Counted from the stretch's first letter, positions 16,383 through 25,828 are shown. The stretch: 64,000 bases of DNA from Paracoccus marcusii (GCF_028621715.1 NZ_CP117466.1:439001-503000), one strand, 5' to 3'. Notes: generated by a model not told the origin, from the sequence alone. Numbers and translations are program-made.

Positions 16383-16466
16383 GGGCGACGTGCTGCAAGG
16401 TGCGGCAGCGGACTGTAACTCCGCCGGGGAGACCCACGCCTGGTTCGATTCCAGGGTCGCCCACCA
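16383..16466 (+). tRNA. tRNA-Tyr(GTA)
   Basis: 84-nt class II tRNA with a long variable arm. Acceptor GGGCGAC/GTCGCCC, anticodon stem-loop GCGGA-CTGTAAC-TCCGC (anticodon GTA), T arm CCTGG-TTCGATT-CCAGG, discriminator A and encoded CCA. GUN anticodons of this type are QueF-pathway (queuosine) targets; queF is about 5 kb downstream. Confidence 0.97.
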
Positions 16467-16582
16467 CTTTCCCGACATTCCGGATGATCAAGTGGTGGCA
16501 GGGACCATCCCTGCAGTGGGGCTTTTGCTGTCCCCGCACAACCGCTAGGCTGAACCCGATCACGTTCCGCAAAGGATGTCGG

Positions 16583-17584
16583 GTGCCCCCCAGGAAACTT
16601 AAGCAGCCCAATCTGCTGATCGTCGCCCAGGCCGGACGGCTGGAGTTCGAGGCCGTGATCTTCATGGCCAGCCTGCGCGCGCATGCCCCGGACTTCACGG
16701 GCACGGTGTTCATCGCCGAACCCACCCCCGACGGCGCCTGGAGCGGGCATGATACGGCCATTTCGGACCCGTGCCGCCAACTGCTGGCCGATTTCGGCGC
16801 CATGATCTTGCCGTTCACCGCGCGCCATTTCGGTGCCTCCTATCCCCAGGGCAACAAGATCGAGGCCCTGTCGGTCCTGCCTGCGGGCGAGCCGTTCCTG
16901 TTTCTGGACACCGACACGCTGATCACCGGGCCGCTGGACCGGGTCCGCTTCGACTTCGCCCGGCCATCCGCCTCGATGCGGCGCGAGGGGACCTGGCCCA
17001 AGCCGCCGCTTTACGGCCCGGGCTATCACGGCATCTGGCAATCGCTTTACGACCGGTTCGGGCTGTCCTTCGCCCCCACGCTGGACCTGTCGCAGCCTGA
17101 CGAACACTGGGAACGCTATCTGTACTTCAACGCGGGGTGGTTCTTCGGGCCCGACCCTGCAGAGTTCGGCCAGCGGTTCCTGGCCTGGGCGCTGGCCCTG
17201 CGCGACAGTCCGCATGACGCATTGGCCTGCCAGGTGATGGACCCGTGGCTGGACCAGGCGGTGCTGCCGCTGGTCATCCACAGTCTGGGCGGCGGGCGGC
17301 CCGGCTCTGCGCTGGACGGTCTGGACGGCGACGTGACCTGCCATTACCGGCGGCTGCCGCTCCTCTATGCCCGCGACCCCGAGGCCGCGATCACCGCGCT
17401 GGAGGACGCCGTCGCCGCCAGGGAGGTCAAGCGCGTGCTGCGGGAATGGGAGCCTGCGCGCAAGCTGATCTATCAGGACAAGGGACGCCAGAAGGTGCGC
17501 CCGATCTTTGCCGACAGGCCGACCCCTGCCCCGGAAAAGATGATTCGCAACCAGTTGAAGGCACGGGGGTGGTGGCTGGTCTAG
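16583..17584 (+). CDS. Glycosyltransferase-like (GT-A fold) protein of unknown function
   Basis: 333 residues from a GTG start with AAAGGA about 7 nt upstream. The segment EPFLFLDTDTLITGPLDRV near residue 110 is a classic DxD metal/nucleotide-sugar motif after a hydrophobic strand, and NKIEAL just before it is typical of GT8-like and related GT-A enzymes. QVMDPWLDQAVLPLVIH near residue 217 resembles the acceptor-side helix of such folds. There is no signal peptide or membrane segment. Acceptor and sugar are unknown and I cannot place it in a named family. It lies 116 bp after tRNA-Tyr and converges on the DUF3253 gene, sharing a CTAG stop. Confidence 0.65.
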   Translation: MPPRKLKQPNLLIVAQAGRLEFEAVIFMASLRAHAPDFTGTVFIAEPTPDGAWSGHDTAISDPCRQLLADFGAMILPFTARHFGASYPQGNKIEALSVLPAGEPFLFLDTDTLITGPLDRVRFDFARPSASMRREGTWPKPPLYGPGYHGIWQSLYDRFGLSFAPTLDLSQPDEHWERYLYFNAGWFFGPDPAEFGQRFLAWALALRDSPHDALACQVMDPWLDQAVLPLVIHSLGGGRPGSALDGLDGDVTCHYRRLPLLYARDPEAAITALEDAVAAREVKRVLREWEPARKLIYQDKGRQKVRPIFADRPTPAPEKMIRNQLKARGWWLV

Positions 17585-17817
17585 CGCCGCGCCAATCGGA
17601 TCGGGCCGCGCGGATCGGGCCCCACGGGGCGCCCCTTCTGCAGGACGGCGATGTCCCCCTCCGCCGCCATCCGCAGCGCCAGCCGCCGCAGCGGGTCCAT
17701 CAGCGGGCGCCAGTCATCGGCCAGATCGCGGGCGATCCGGCTGGGGCAGCAAGTCGTGCCCGGCCGCAGCCGCGTGACCTGCGCAAGGATCGCCCCGCGC
17801 AGGTCGTCATCGGTCAT
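17581..17817 (-). CDS. DUF3253 small winged-helix-like protein
   Basis: 78 residues. The family pattern is clear: TCCPSRIARDLADDWRPLMDPLRRLALRMAAEGDIAVLQKGRPV...GPIRL. The PSxVAR...WR.LM core and the basic C-terminal strand suggest a small helix-turn-helix fold; function is not established. The ATG at 17817 overlaps the ileS stop as ATGA, so translation is coupled to ileS. Its stop shares CTAG (17581-17584) with the convergent glycosyltransferase-like gene. Confidence 0.8.
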   Translation of the reverse strand: MTDDDLRGAILAQVTRLRPGTTCCPSRIARDLADDWRPLMDPLRRLALRMAAEGDIAVLQKGRPVGPDPRGPIRLARR

Positions 17818-20711
17818 CCCAGGGCCGCGTCGCAGCGCGCGCAGACGCCCGGATGGGCATGCGTGCCGACATCGGGCAGGATCTTCCAGCAGCGCTGGCA
17901 CTTCTCGCCCTCGGCGGTCTCGAAGACGACGCCGATGCCCGGGGTCTCGGCCATGCGGAACGCCTCGGTGGGCGCGGGGTCCGCGGTCAGCGACAGGTCC
18001 GACGTGATGCACACATCCGCGAAGGCCACCGACTTAAGCGCGGCCAGCATCTGGGCATCCTCGACATGGACGACGGGCGCGGCCTCCAGGCTGGCGCCGA
18101 TCGTCTTGTCGGTCCGCTTGACCTCCAGCGCGGCGGTGACCACGCGGCGGGCGCGGCGGACATGCTCCCATTTGGCGGCCAGCGGCTCGTTCAGCCAGTC
18201 GGCCGGCGTCTGCGCGAAATCGTGCAGGTGCACGCTGTCATCCTCCGACGGGAAGCGCGACAGCCAGACGTCCTCCATCGTGAAGGGCAGGATCGGCGCC
18301 AGCCAGGTCACCAGCCGGTGGAACAGCAGGTCCAGCACCGTCCGCGCTGCCCGCCTGCGGTCGCTGTCCGCCGCGTCGCAGTACAGCGCGTCCTTGCGCA
18401 CGTCGAAATAGAAGGCTGACAGATCGACGGTGCAGAACTGGAACAGCGTCTGGAACACGCCCTGGAAATCGAACGCCGCATAGCCCTGGCGAACCTGGTG
18501 ATCCAGCTGCGCCAGCCGGTGCAGCATCCACTGCTCCAACTCGGGCATCTGGGCGGGCTCGATGCGTTCGGCATCGTCGAACGCGGCCAGCGCCCCCAGC
18601 AGGAAGCGCAGCGTGTTGCGCAGGCGGCGATAGCTGTCGGCGGTGCCCTTCAGGATCTCGGGGCCGATCCGCTGGTCGGCGGTATAATCGGCCTGCGCCA
18701 CCCACAGGCGCAGGATGTCGGCGCCGTACTGTTCGATCACCTTGGCGGGCACGATGGTGTTGCCAAGCGACTTGGACATCTTCATGCCCTTCTCGTCCAG
18801 CGTGAAGCCATGCGTGACCACGTTGCGATAGGGCGCGCGGCCCTTGGTGGCCGACGCCTGCAGCAGCGACGACTGGAACCAGCCGCGATGCTGATCGGTG
18901 CCTTCCAGATAGACGTCGGCGATCCCGTCCGGTGCGCCATCCTCGCGGTCGCGCAGCACGAAGCTGTGGGTCGAGCCGCTGTCGAACCACACGTCCAGCA
19001 CGTCCATGACTTGGTCATAGGCCTCAGGGTCCGCGATCCCGTCCAGCACCCGCGCCTTGAAGCCCGCGCTGTACCAGACATCCGCGCCATCCGCCTCGAA
19101 GGCCGCGACGATCCGGTCGTTCAGGCGCGCATCGCGCAGCAGGAAGTCGTCGTCGGTGGGCTTGGCGCCCTTCTTAACGAAGCAGGTCAGCGGCACGCCC
19201 CAGGCCCGCTGGCGCGACAGCACCCAGTCGGGGCGGTTCTCGACCATGGAATGGATGCGGTTGCGCCCGGTCTTGGGCCACCACTTGACCAGCTGGTCGA
19301 TCGAGGTCAGCGCCCGCGCCCGGATCGTGTCGCCATGCTGGCCCAGCCCGTCGTCCAAGGGCTTGTCGATGGCCGCGAACCACTGGGGCGTGTTGCGATA
19401 GATCAGCGGCGCCTTGGACCGCCAGCTGTGCGGATAGGAGTGCTTGATCTTGCCCTTAGCCAGCAGCGCCCCGGCCCAGGCCAGCTGCTTGATGACGCTG
19501 ACATTGGCCGGGCCGTCCTTGCCGTCGGGCGCCACGATCGCCTCGCCACCGAAGATCGGCAGGTCCTTGCGATAGCTGCCGTCCGGCTCGACATTGTAGG
19601 TCATCGGCAGCTTGAAGCGCAGGCCCAGCTGATAGTCGTCGTCGCCATGGCTGGGCGCGGTGTGGACGAAGCCCGTACCCGCCTCGTCGGTGACATGATC
19701 GCCGGGCAGCATGGGGACGTCATAGTCCCACTCGCCTGCGCCACCCTCGACTCCGCGCAGGGGGTGGGACAGGATCAGCCCCTCAAGATCAGCGGCTGTC
19801 ACGTCCGCAACACGCTGGAACTCGGTCACCTTGGCTTGCGTCATGACGCCTTGCGCCAGCGCATCGGCCAGCACCAGATGCTCTCCGGCGACGGCGGTCG
19901 AGCCTTCGGCCACGGCATCGACCTGATAGAGGCCATAGGCGATCTGCGGGTTGAACGCGACGGCGCGGTTCTGCGGGATGGTCCAGGGGGTGGTGGTCCA
20001 GATGACGACCTTGGCGTTCGACAGGGCGCCCTGCCCCTGCACCCCGAACCGCACCCAGATCGTGTGGCTGGTATGGTCGTGATACTCGACCTCGGCCTCG
20101 GCTAGGGCGGTCTTCTCCACCGGCGACCACATCACGGGCTTGGACCCCTGATACAGCGAGCCGTTCATCACCAGCTTCATGAACTCGGCCGCGATGACGG
20201 CCTCGGCGTGGTAGTCCATCGTCAGATAGGGCCGGTCCCAGGCCCCGGTCACGCCCAGGCGCTTGAACTCCTCGCGCTGGATGTCGACCCATTCGTCGGC
20301 AAAGCGGCGGCATTCCTGGCGGAACTCGACCATGTCGACCGCGTCCTTGTCGCGGCCTTCCTTGCGGTACTTCTCCTCGATCTTCCATTCGATCGGCAGG
20401 CCGTGACAGTCCCAGCCCGGCACATAGCGCGCATCGAAACCCATCATCTGGTGCGACCGCACGACGATGTCCTTGATGGTCTTGTTCAGCGCGTGGCCGA
20501 TATGCAGATGCCCGTTGGCATAAGGCGGGCCATCATGCAGCACGAACGGCTTGCGCCCCGCCGCGGTGGACCGCAGGCGGTCATAGACGCCGATGCGCGC
20601 CCACCGCTCCAGCCATTCGGGTTCGCGCGCAGGCAGGCCCGCACGCATCGGAAACTCGGTCTGGGGCAGAAAGACGGTATCGCGGTAATCGGGCTGCGTG
20701 GCGTCGGCCAT
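17814..20711 (-). CDS. ileS: Isoleucyl-tRNA synthetase
   Basis: 965 residues, class I synthetase. The HIGH motif is PPYANGHLHIGH at residues 62-73 and the KMSKS loop is KMSKSLGN at about 642. The CP1 editing domain lies between about 190 and 400. The C-terminal zinc finger is CQRCWKIL...CARC, the eubacterial (mupirocin-sensitive type) arrangement. It charges tRNA-Ile and edits Val-tRNA-Ile. Start ATG at 20711 has AAAGGAA about 7 nt upstream. The leader of about 100 nt contains a strong stem-loop (20749-20778) and a good promoter (20820-20848). Confidence 0.98.
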   Translation of the reverse strand: MADATQPDYRDTVFLPQTEFPMRAGLPAREPEWLERWARIGVYDRLRSTAAGRKPFVLHDGPPYANGHLHIGHALNKTIKDIVVRSHQMMGFDARYVPGWDCHGLPIEWKIEEKYRKEGRDKDAVDMVEFRQECRRFADEWVDIQREEFKRLGVTGAWDRPYLTMDYHAEAVIAAEFMKLVMNGSLYQGSKPVMWSPVEKTALAEAEVEYHDHTSHTIWVRFGVQGQGALSNAKVVIWTTTPWTIPQNRAVAFNPQIAYGLYQVDAVAEGSTAVAGEHLVLADALAQGVMTQAKVTEFQRVADVTAADLEGLILSHPLRGVEGGAGEWDYDVPMLPGDHVTDEAGTGFVHTAPSHGDDDYQLGLRFKLPMTYNVEPDGSYRKDLPIFGGEAIVAPDGKDGPANVSVIKQLAWAGALLAKGKIKHSYPHSWRSKAPLIYRNTPQWFAAIDKPLDDGLGQHGDTIRARALTSIDQLVKWWPKTGRNRIHSMVENRPDWVLSRQRAWGVPLTCFVKKGAKPTDDDFLLRDARLNDRIVAAFEADGADVWYSAGFKARVLDGIADPEAYDQVMDVLDVWFDSGSTHSFVLRDREDGAPDGIADVYLEGTDQHRGWFQSSLLQASATKGRAPYRNVVTHGFTLDEKGMKMSKSLGNTIVPAKVIEQYGADILRLWVAQADYTADQRIGPEILKGTADSYRRLRNTLRFLLGALAAFDDAERIEPAQMPELEQWMLHRLAQLDHQVRQGYAAFDFQGVFQTLFQFCTVDLSAFYFDVRKDALYCDAADSDRRRAARTVLDLLFHRLVTWLAPILPFTMEDVWLSRFPSEDDSVHLHDFAQTPADWLNEPLAAKWEHVRRARRVVTAALEVKRTDKTIGASLEAAPVVHVEDAQMLAALKSVAFADVCITSDLSLTADPAPTEAFRMAETPGIGVVFETAEGEKCQRCWKILPDVGTHAHPGVCARCDAALG

Positions 20712-20748
20712 CGGGGCGTTCCTTTGAGAGATGTTCGGACAAGACTGA

Positions 20749-20778
20749 CCCGGCGGCGTGAAACCTCACGCCACCGGG
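20749..20778 (-). promoter_or_regulatory. Stem-loop in the ileS 5' leader
   Basis: A 13-bp stem (20749-20761 with 20766-20778) closed by a 4-nt loop. The one non-Watson-Crick position reads as a U-G pair in the ileS-sense RNA. No U-run follows, so it is not an intrinsic terminator. It lies 38 nt upstream of the ileS ATG and about 35 nt after the predicted transcription start. Confidence 0.55.
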
Positions 20779-20819
20779 CTGCTAATTCGAGATCCGAACG
20801 CCGGAAATTTCATCCGCCC

Positions 20820-20848
20820 TCTATAGAAAGCGCCGCTTGGCGCTGCAA
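20820..20848 (-). promoter_or_regulatory. Probable sigma-70 promoter of ileS
   Basis: On the minus strand TTGCAG (20848-20843), 17-nt spacer, TATAGA (20825-20820). The -10 differs from TATAAT at only one or two positions and the spacing is optimal. It predicts a leader of roughly 100 nt. Confidence 0.6.
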
Positions 20849-20912
20849 GCGCCGAACCTAGCGCATGGGCCCCCGTCCCGCTAGACTGCGGCCACCGCCT
20901 TCGGAGAGCCCG

Positions 20913-21740
20913 ATGCCCCCCGCCCCCCTGCGCAGCCGCCTGACCCGTCGCGATGCGGCGCTGCGCCGGTTCGCACGGCTGCGCTACGGTCCGCGTGGCA
21001 CACTGGCGCTGCACCGCCACGCGATCGGCGCGGACCTGCTGCGCGCGCCGGTGAACGTGATGCTGGCGCCGGTGGCCCTGCTGATGCTGGGCGCGGGCTG
21101 GGCCCTGACGTGGATGGGGGCCACGCGGGTGGGCGGCTGGCTGCGCAGCCGGCGGGTGTTCCTGCGGTCCGACGTCTCGACGGTGATCCAGCGCGACCTG
21201 GGCGCGCTGATCGCCGATCTGCAGCGGCAGGGCCTGGGTCCGGACACGTCCCCCGACCGCATCGCCCGCGCCATCCGCAGCCATGCCGACACCCGCAATG
21301 CCGTAGCCGAGATCACGACCTCGCTGATCGTGCTGACCGTGGGGATCGCGCTGTTTCACCGCGCGACACCGGGCATGATCTCGCTTGCCGGGCCCATGGC
21401 GCAGATGCGCGCGCATGGTGCCGCGGTGCGCGACTTCGCCCTGGGCGACACGTTGGGGCGGGCATGGTACTGGGCCTTTCCGGTGGAGACCGCGCCGCTG
21501 ACGGTCGTCGCGACCGGGGTGGCGCTGGCCGTCGCGGGGTCGTTGGTCACCACCTTCGCGGGGCTGATCGCGGACCCGGTCCAGCTGTGGACCGGCGTCC
21601 ATCGGCGGCGCCTGTCGCGCCTGATGGCACGGCTGGACGCCGAGACGGACAGCGGCGCGCCAGAACCCGAACACCTGCTGGCCCGACTTGGCGACGTGAT
21701 CGACACGGCGCTGATCGCGCTGCGATCCTGGCGCGGCTGA
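20913..21740 (+). CDS. Predicted inner-membrane protein (DUF6635-like)
   Basis: 275 residues from the ATG at 20913, which has GGAGAG about 6 nt upstream. The N-terminal part is basic (RSRLTRRDAALRRFARLRYGPRGTLALHRHAIGADLLRAPVNV), followed by hydrophobic segments near residues 45-68, 142-160 and 200-226. The LRAPVNVMLAPV segment and overall layout resemble a family of Rhodobacterales membrane proteins that I tentatively recall as DUF6635. No enzymatic motif is visible. It converges on queF with 7 bp between the stops. Confidence 0.65.
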   Translation: MPPAPLRSRLTRRDAALRRFARLRYGPRGTLALHRHAIGADLLRAPVNVMLAPVALLMLGAGWALTWMGATRVGGWLRSRRVFLRSDVSTVIQRDLGALIADLQRQGLGPDTSPDRIARAIRSHADTRNAVAEITTSLIVLTVGIALFHRATPGMISLAGPMAQMRAHGAAVRDFALGDTLGRAWYWAFPVETAPLTVVATGVALAVAGSLVTTFAGLIADPVQLWTGVHRRRLSRLMARLDAETDSGAPEPEHLLARLGDVIDTALIALRSWRG

Positions 21741-21747
21741 ACGCCGC

Positions 21748-22209
21748 CTAGCCGCGCCCGCGATAGGTCGGCACGCCCTGATCGGGCAGCCACAGGCCCG
21801 CAGGCGCCGCGCCCGTCTGCCAGAACACGTCGATCGGCATGCCGCCGCGCGGATACCAGTATCCGCCGATGCGCAGCCAAGCGGGCTCCAGCAGGTCGGC
21901 GATGCGGCGGCCGATGCCCACGGTGCAATCCTCGTGGAAGGCGCCGTGGTTGCGGAAGCTGCCCAGGAACAGCTTCAGCGATTTCGATTCGACCAGCCAG
22001 TCGCCGGGGACATAGTCGATCACCAGATGCGCGAAATCGGGCTGGCCGGTCAGCGGGCACAGGCTGGTGAATTCGGGCTGGGTAAAGCGCACGGCATAGG
22101 TCTGGCCGGGCTGGGGGTTGGGCACACGTTCCAGCACGGCCTGGTCGGGGTGCTGCGGCAGGGGGGTGTCGCTGCCCAGCTGGGTCAGCGCGTCGGTATA
22201 GTGGCTCAT
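21748..22209 (-). CDS. queF: NADPH-dependent 7-cyano-7-deazaguanine (preQ0) reductase
   Basis: 153 residues, the short unimodular type. The catalytic cysteine is Cys51 in [10 protein letters not shown], with Asp58 as the partner acid. The QueF signature ESKSLKLF is at residues 74-81, and HEDC follows near 95. It reduces the nitrile preQ0 to preQ1, the last step before insertion into tRNAs with GUN anticodons on the queuosine pathway. The start ATG is at 22209. No other queuosine gene (queC, queD, queE, tgt) is in the window. Confidence 0.96.
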   Translation of the reverse strand: MSHYTDALTQLGSDTPLPQHPDQAVLERVPNPQPGQTYAVRFTQPEFTSLCPLTGQPDFAHLVIDYVPGDWLVESKSLKLFLGSFRNHGAFHEDCTVGIGRRIADLLEPAWLRIGGYWYPRGGMPIDVFWQTGAAPAGLWLPDQGVPTYRGRG

Positions 22210-22311
22210 GGCTCGCTCCTGTTTTGTCCGGGTGGGCTGCGACCGGGTGGCCCCCCTTACGGCGGCACGCGGCCCCTTGCAACCGCGCCGCCCCTGCCCC
22301 AGATGCGGCGC

Positions 22312-22710
22312 ATGGACCCGCGTTTCGACATCACCGAGGCAGAGATCGCCCGCACCGTCGCCGTCTTCTACGGCGCCGTGCGGCGGCACGAGGTGCTGGC
22401 CCCGATCTTTGCCGAACATGTCGGCGACTGGGCCGCGCATGAGGATCGCATCGCTGCCTTCTGGAAGGGCGCGATCCTGCAAAAGGCGGGCTACAACGGC
22501 AGCCCGATGCGCGCGCACCTGTCCGCGGGCAACGTCCGCCCCGAGCATTTCGAGATCTGGCTGGCGCTGTTCGACGAGGCGCTGCGCCGCACCCTGCCGC
22601 CCTGGTCGGCCCGCGCCTGGTCGCAGATGGCGCATCGCATCGGCCAGGGGCTGCGCGCCGGGGTGCAGAACATCGACGCGGGCCGCGCGGGGCCGCCCGT
22701 CCTGCGCTAG
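22312..22710 (+). CDS. Group III truncated haemoglobin
   Basis: 132 residues (a second ATG three codons upstream at 22303 is equally possible; neither has a good ribosome-binding site). Residues [30 protein letters not shown] form helices A-B with the B10/E-region features of group III trHbs, [20 protein letters not shown] carries the W and proximal His, and [14 protein letters not shown] forms helix G. These haem proteins bind O2/NO; roles in NO detoxification or redox sensing are proposed. It converges on the TRIC gene with a shared CTAG stop. Confidence 0.85.
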   Translation: MDPRFDITEAEIARTVAVFYGAVRRHEVLAPIFAEHVGDWAAHEDRIAAFWKGAILQKAGYNGSPMRAHLSAGNVRPEHFEIWLALFDEALRRTLPPWSARAWSQMAHRIGQGLRAGVQNIDAGRAGPPVLR

Positions 22711-23363
22711 CCGCGGGTGCGCGGCGGGCGGGGGCGATAGACCGGCAGCTTCCAGCCTCGCACCATGCTGCCCGCACGCAGCACGAAGGTGACCACGCCG
22801 CAGGCGGCCAGGGCCTCGACCCGGCCCAAGCCCATCCAGACCAGCAGCACCGCCGCCAGCGCCCCGCCAAAGGCCGCGGTCAGGTACAGTTCGCCCTGTT
22901 TCAGGACCAGCGGCACCTCGTTGCCGACCACGTCGCGCATCAGCCCGCCGAAGGTGCCGGTGACCACGCCCATGATGACCACGATGACCGGACTGAACCC
23001 GCCCGCCAGGGCCACTGCGACGCCCGCGGGCACCGCCACGGACAGGGCAAAGGCGTCCAGCCACAGCAGCAGGCGATAACGGCTTTCGAACCGGTGCGCG
23101 GTCCAGAACACGACCATCGCCGCCACCGCGGCCACCACGACCAGCGACGGCCGGGCGACCCAGAACACCATGTCGCGGCCCAGGATCAGGTCGCGCAGCG
23201 TCCCGCCGCCCACGGCCGTCATCGCGGCCATGAAGACAAAGCCCACCGGGTCCAGCTGCGCGCGGCTGGCCACCAACGCCCCGGTCAGCGCAAAGACCAG
23301 CACCGAGGCATAGTCCAGCACCCAGACCAGCGTGGGCAGCCCCGCGATCACCTGTCCCGTCAC
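22707..23363 (-). CDS. TRIC-type trimeric cation channel family protein (UPF0126/YadS-like)
   Basis: 218 residues with about seven hydrophobic helices in two repeated halves, each with a glycine-rich core: [37 protein letters not shown] in the first half and [22 protein letters not shown] in the second. The GGGxxRD motif in both halves is diagnostic. Bacterial homologues form trimeric inner-membrane cation channels. The start is the GTG at 23363, overlapping the rnhA stop as GTGA, so the two are coupled. Ends at the same CTAG as the truncated haemoglobin gene. Confidence 0.88.
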   Translation of the reverse strand: MTGQVIAGLPTLVWVLDYASVLVFALTGALVASRAQLDPVGFVFMAAMTAVGGGTLRDLILGRDMVFWVARPSLVVVAAVAAMVVFWTAHRFESRYRLLLWLDAFALSVAVPAGVAVALAGGFSPVIVVIMGVVTGTFGGLMRDVVGNEVPLVLKQGELYLTAAFGGALAAVLLVWMGLGRVEALAACGVVTFVLRAGSMVRGWKLPVYRPRPPRTRG

Positions 23364-23812
23364 GGCTTGAACGGCGCCATGCCCGCGCGGGCCAGTTCGT
23401 CCGCACGTTCGTTCTCGGCATGGCCGGCATGGCCCTTGATCCAGCGCCATTCGACGCTGTGGGTGGCCTGCGCCGCATCAAGCCGCTGCCACAATTCGAC
23501 GTTCTTGACGGGCTTCTTGTCGGCGGTCCTCCAGCCGTTGCGCTTCCAGCCGTGGATCCACTGGGTCACGCCGTTCTTGACATAATTGCTGTCGGTCACG
23601 ATCACGATGGTGCTGGGCCGGGTCAGCGCCTCCAGCGCGCTGATGGCGGCCATCAGCTCCATCCGATTGTTGGTCGTGGCAGGCTCTCCGCCCTGCAACT
23701 CGCGCTGCTTGACCACGTTCGCGCCGTCCAGCGCGCGCATCAGCACGCCCCAGCCGCCGGGGCCGGGATTGCCGCTGCAGGCGCCGTCGGTCCAGGCGAA
23801 CAGCTCAGCCAT
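23360..23812 (-). CDS. rnhA: Ribonuclease HI
   Basis: 150 residues, normal length. The DDE-D catalytic set is in place: Asp in [18 protein letters not shown], Glu in [10 protein letters not shown], Asp in [11 protein letters not shown] and the C-terminal ENERADELA. The basic handle [19 protein letters not shown] is present. It removes RNA from RNA-DNA hybrids. The gene overlaps the upstream GST gene by 8 bp and is coupled to the downstream TRIC gene, in an operon-like minus-strand run from cobQ. Confidence 0.97.
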   Translation of the reverse strand: MAELFAWTDGACSGNPGPGGWGVLMRALDGANVVKQRELQGGEPATTNNRMELMAAISALEALTRPSTIVIVTDSNYVKNGVTQWIHGWKRNGWRTADKKPVKNVELWQRLDAAQATHSVEWRWIKGHAGHAENERADELARAGMAPFKP

Positions 23813-24410
23813 CGATGGTCACGTGCCCCGGCAGGGCCGCCACCCGCGCCAGCCAGCCGCGCACGGCCGGAAAGCGGTTCATGTCGAACCCGCCGCGCGC
23901 ACCCGCGCTGTGCGTATAGGCATAGAGGCAGATGTCGGCCAGGCTGGCCGCGTCGCCCACCAGCCAGTCTTGGGTCGCCAGATGATTTTCCATCACGGAC
24001 AGCAGCGCGTGGCCGCGATCCAGCAGGTCGGCCAGCCGGTCGGGCGTGGCATCCGCCGCGCGATGGGGATAGCTGACCAGCGCCTGGCGCACCGCGATGA
24101 CCGGTTCGTGGTTGTACTGTTCCCAGAACATCCAGCCCAGCATCTGCGCCCGCAGGGTCCGGCTGGCGGGCCAATAAGCCGTGCCCTCGCCCAGATAGCA
24201 CAGGATGGCGTTCGATTCCGCCAGCGTGGTCCCGTCGTCCAGACGCAGCGCCGGCAGCTTGCCGAAGGGCAGCGCGCCCTGGTCCTTGGCCTGCTGCAGG
24301 GCGGCCGATCCGTATTCGCAATCGACCCGGTCCAGCGACTGGCCGGTCAGCGCCGCCAGCAGCCTGACCTTGTAGCTGTTGCCCGATGAGGGCATCGAAT
24401 AGAGCCGCAT
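23805..24410 (-). CDS. Glutathione S-transferase family protein
   Basis: 201 residues. The thioredoxin-fold N-terminal domain holds [23 protein letters not shown] (catalytic Ser candidates at 9-10), [11 protein letters not shown] with the cis-proline, and [15 protein letters not shown] where the Glu-Ser pair binds the glutathione gamma-glutamyl group. The helical C-terminal domain ends with [15 protein letters not shown]. Substrate is unknown. Typical cytoplasmic GST of the alphaproteobacterial type; overlaps rnhA by 8 bp. Confidence 0.9.
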   Translation of the reverse strand: MRLYSMPSSGNSYKVRLLAALTGQSLDRVDCEYGSAALQQAKDQGALPFGKLPALRLDDGTTLAESNAILCYLGEGTAYWPASRTLRAQMLGWMFWEQYNHEPVIAVRQALVSYPHRAADATPDRLADLLDRGHALLSVMENHLATQDWLVGDAASLADICLYAYTHSAGARGGFDMNRFPAVRGWLARVAALPGHVTIDG

Positions 24411-24473
24411 GCTGTCCCTTTCCGCCTTGTCCGCGCCGCTATAGCCGCGATCGGCGCGGCAGGCCAGCGGGCC

Positions 24474-24803
24474 TCAGGCGGGCGCGGGAAGATACGGGAT
24501 GCTGCCGGCCGCGTCGCTGTCGTCGATCAGCCGGAAATGGCTGACGGACCCGCGCTTGCGGGCATTCGCATGGGGCGCATAGTCGGGATCGTTGACGAAG
24601 CCCATCGCGTCCTCGCGGGTCGGGAACTCGATCAGCGCGATCAGGGTGACGTCGCGGGCCTCGCCCTCCAGCGTCTCGATATGGCCGGACCGGGACAGGT
24701 AGCGGCCGTTGTGGCGGGCGGCGATGTCATGGACCGCCGCCGCATAGGGGGCGATCCAGGCGTCGTCGGTGACGGTGACTTCGGCAATCAGATAGACGGT
24801 CAT
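24474..24803 (-). CDS. DUF1330 (ferredoxin-like fold) protein
   Basis: 109 residues. MTVYLIAEVTVTD...YAAAVHDIAARHNGRYLSRSG and LIALIEFPTREDAMGFVNDPDYAPHANAR follow the DUF1330 pattern, a dimeric alpha-beta barrel related to antibiotic-biosynthesis monooxygenases. No cofactor motif is visible and the function is unknown. It lies between ispH and the GST gene on the same strand, with 68 and 63 bp gaps. Confidence 0.85.
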   Translation of the reverse strand: MTVYLIAEVTVTDDAWIAPYAAAVHDIAARHNGRYLSRSGHIETLEGEARDVTLIALIEFPTREDAMGFVNDPDYAPHANARKRGSVSHFRLIDDSDAAGSIPYLPAPA

Positions 24804-24871
24804 GTGGGGTCCTCCAACCTGTGGCCGGAGGATAGGACCGGGGCGGGCGATCCGGCAAGGGGCCGGTTCGG

Positions 24872-25828
24872 TCAGGCCGTCTCGCGCAGGACGCGGGGGA
24901 CCTTGAACTCGACCCGTTCCACGGCGGTCTCGACCACCTCGACGGTCACGTCATAGCGGGCGTGGAAGGCGTCGATGACCTCGTTGATCAGCACCTCGGG
25001 GGCGCTGGCGCCGGCGGTCACGCCGATGCTGCGGATACCGTCCAGCGCCCGCCAGTCGATCTCGGCCGCGCGCATCACCAGCTGGGCATAGCCGCAGCCC
25101 GCGGCACGCCCGACCTCGACCAGACGCTTGGAGTTGCTGGAATTCTCGGCCCCGATCACCAGCAGCGCATCGACATGCGGCGCCACCGCCTTGACCGCCG
25201 CCTGGCGGTTGGTGGTGGCATAGCAGATGTCTTCCTTGGCGGGCCCGACGATCGTGGGGAACCGCGCCTGCAGGGCCGCGACAACGGCGGCGGTGTCGTC
25301 GACCGACAGGGTGGTCTGGGTGATGAAGGCCAGGCGCGCGGGGTCGCGGACCTGGACGCGGGCGACGTCGGCCACGTCCTCGACCAGGATCACCTCGCCC
25401 TCGGGCAGCTGGCCCATGGTGCCAAGGACCTCGGGGTGGCCCCTGTGGCCGATCATGATCATCTGCAGGCCCGCGGCGTGGTGCCGTTCGGCCTCGATAT
25501 GGACCTTGCTGACCAGCGGGCAGGTCGCGTCGACATAGACCATCTCGCGGCGCTGCGCCTCGGCCGGGACGGCCTTGGGAACGCCATGGGCGGAAAAGAT
25601 CACGGGCCGGTCGGCCGGGCATTCGTCCAGTTCCTCGACGAAGACCGCGCCCTTGTCGCGCAGCGTGTCGACGACATACTTGTTGTGTACGATCTCGTGG
25701 CGGACAAAGACGGGGGCGCCCCATTTCTCCAACGCGAGTTCCACGATTTTGATGGCGCGGTCGACGCCTGCGCAGAAGCCGCGCGGGGCGGCCAGATACA
25801 GGGTCAGGGGGGCTTTGATCTGTTCCAT
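24872..25828 (-). CDS. ispH: 4-hydroxy-3-methylbut-2-enyl diphosphate reductase
   Basis: 318 residues from the ATG at 25828. The three cysteines that hold the [4Fe-4S] cluster are Cys19 in PRGFCAGV, one in VDATCPLV near 103 and one in [11 protein letters not shown] near 203. His residues of [10 protein letters not shown] and the E of VTAGASAPE are present. It makes IPP and DMAPP in the final step of the MEP isoprenoid pathway. A longer upstream frame is open but lacks family similarity. Same-strand neighbours are cobQ upstream and DUF1330/GST/rnhA downstream. Confidence 0.97.
   Translation of the reverse strand: MEQIKAPLTLYLAAPRGFCAGVDRAIKIVELALEKWGAPVFVRHEIVHNKYVVDTLRDKGAVFVEELDECPADRPVIFSAHGVPKAVPAEAQRREMVYVDATCPLVSKVHIEAERHHAAGLQMIMIGHRGHPEVLGTMGQLPEGEVILVEDVADVARVQVRDPARLAFITQTTLSVDDTAAVVAALQARFPTIVGPAKEDICYATTNRQAAVKAVAPHVDALLVIGAENSSNSKRLVEVGRAAGCGYAQLVMRAAEIDWRALDGIRSIGVTAGASAPEVLINEVIDAFHARYDVTVEVVETAVERVEFKVPRVLRETA

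Noticed and set aside
18498..20105. 535-codon plus-strand frame over ileS
   Set aside because: Antisense shadow of ileS with no ribosome-binding site and biased composition.
20712..20860. T-box riboswitch before ileS
   Set aside because: There is a strong stem-loop and a GGTGG string, but no T-box consensus, no specifier loop with an Ile codon and no terminator. T-boxes are not usual in this class.
22210..22311. preQ1 riboswitch before queF
   Set aside because: No short hairpin followed by an A-rich tail of preQ1-I/II type in the queF-sense strand; the interval is short and GC-rich.
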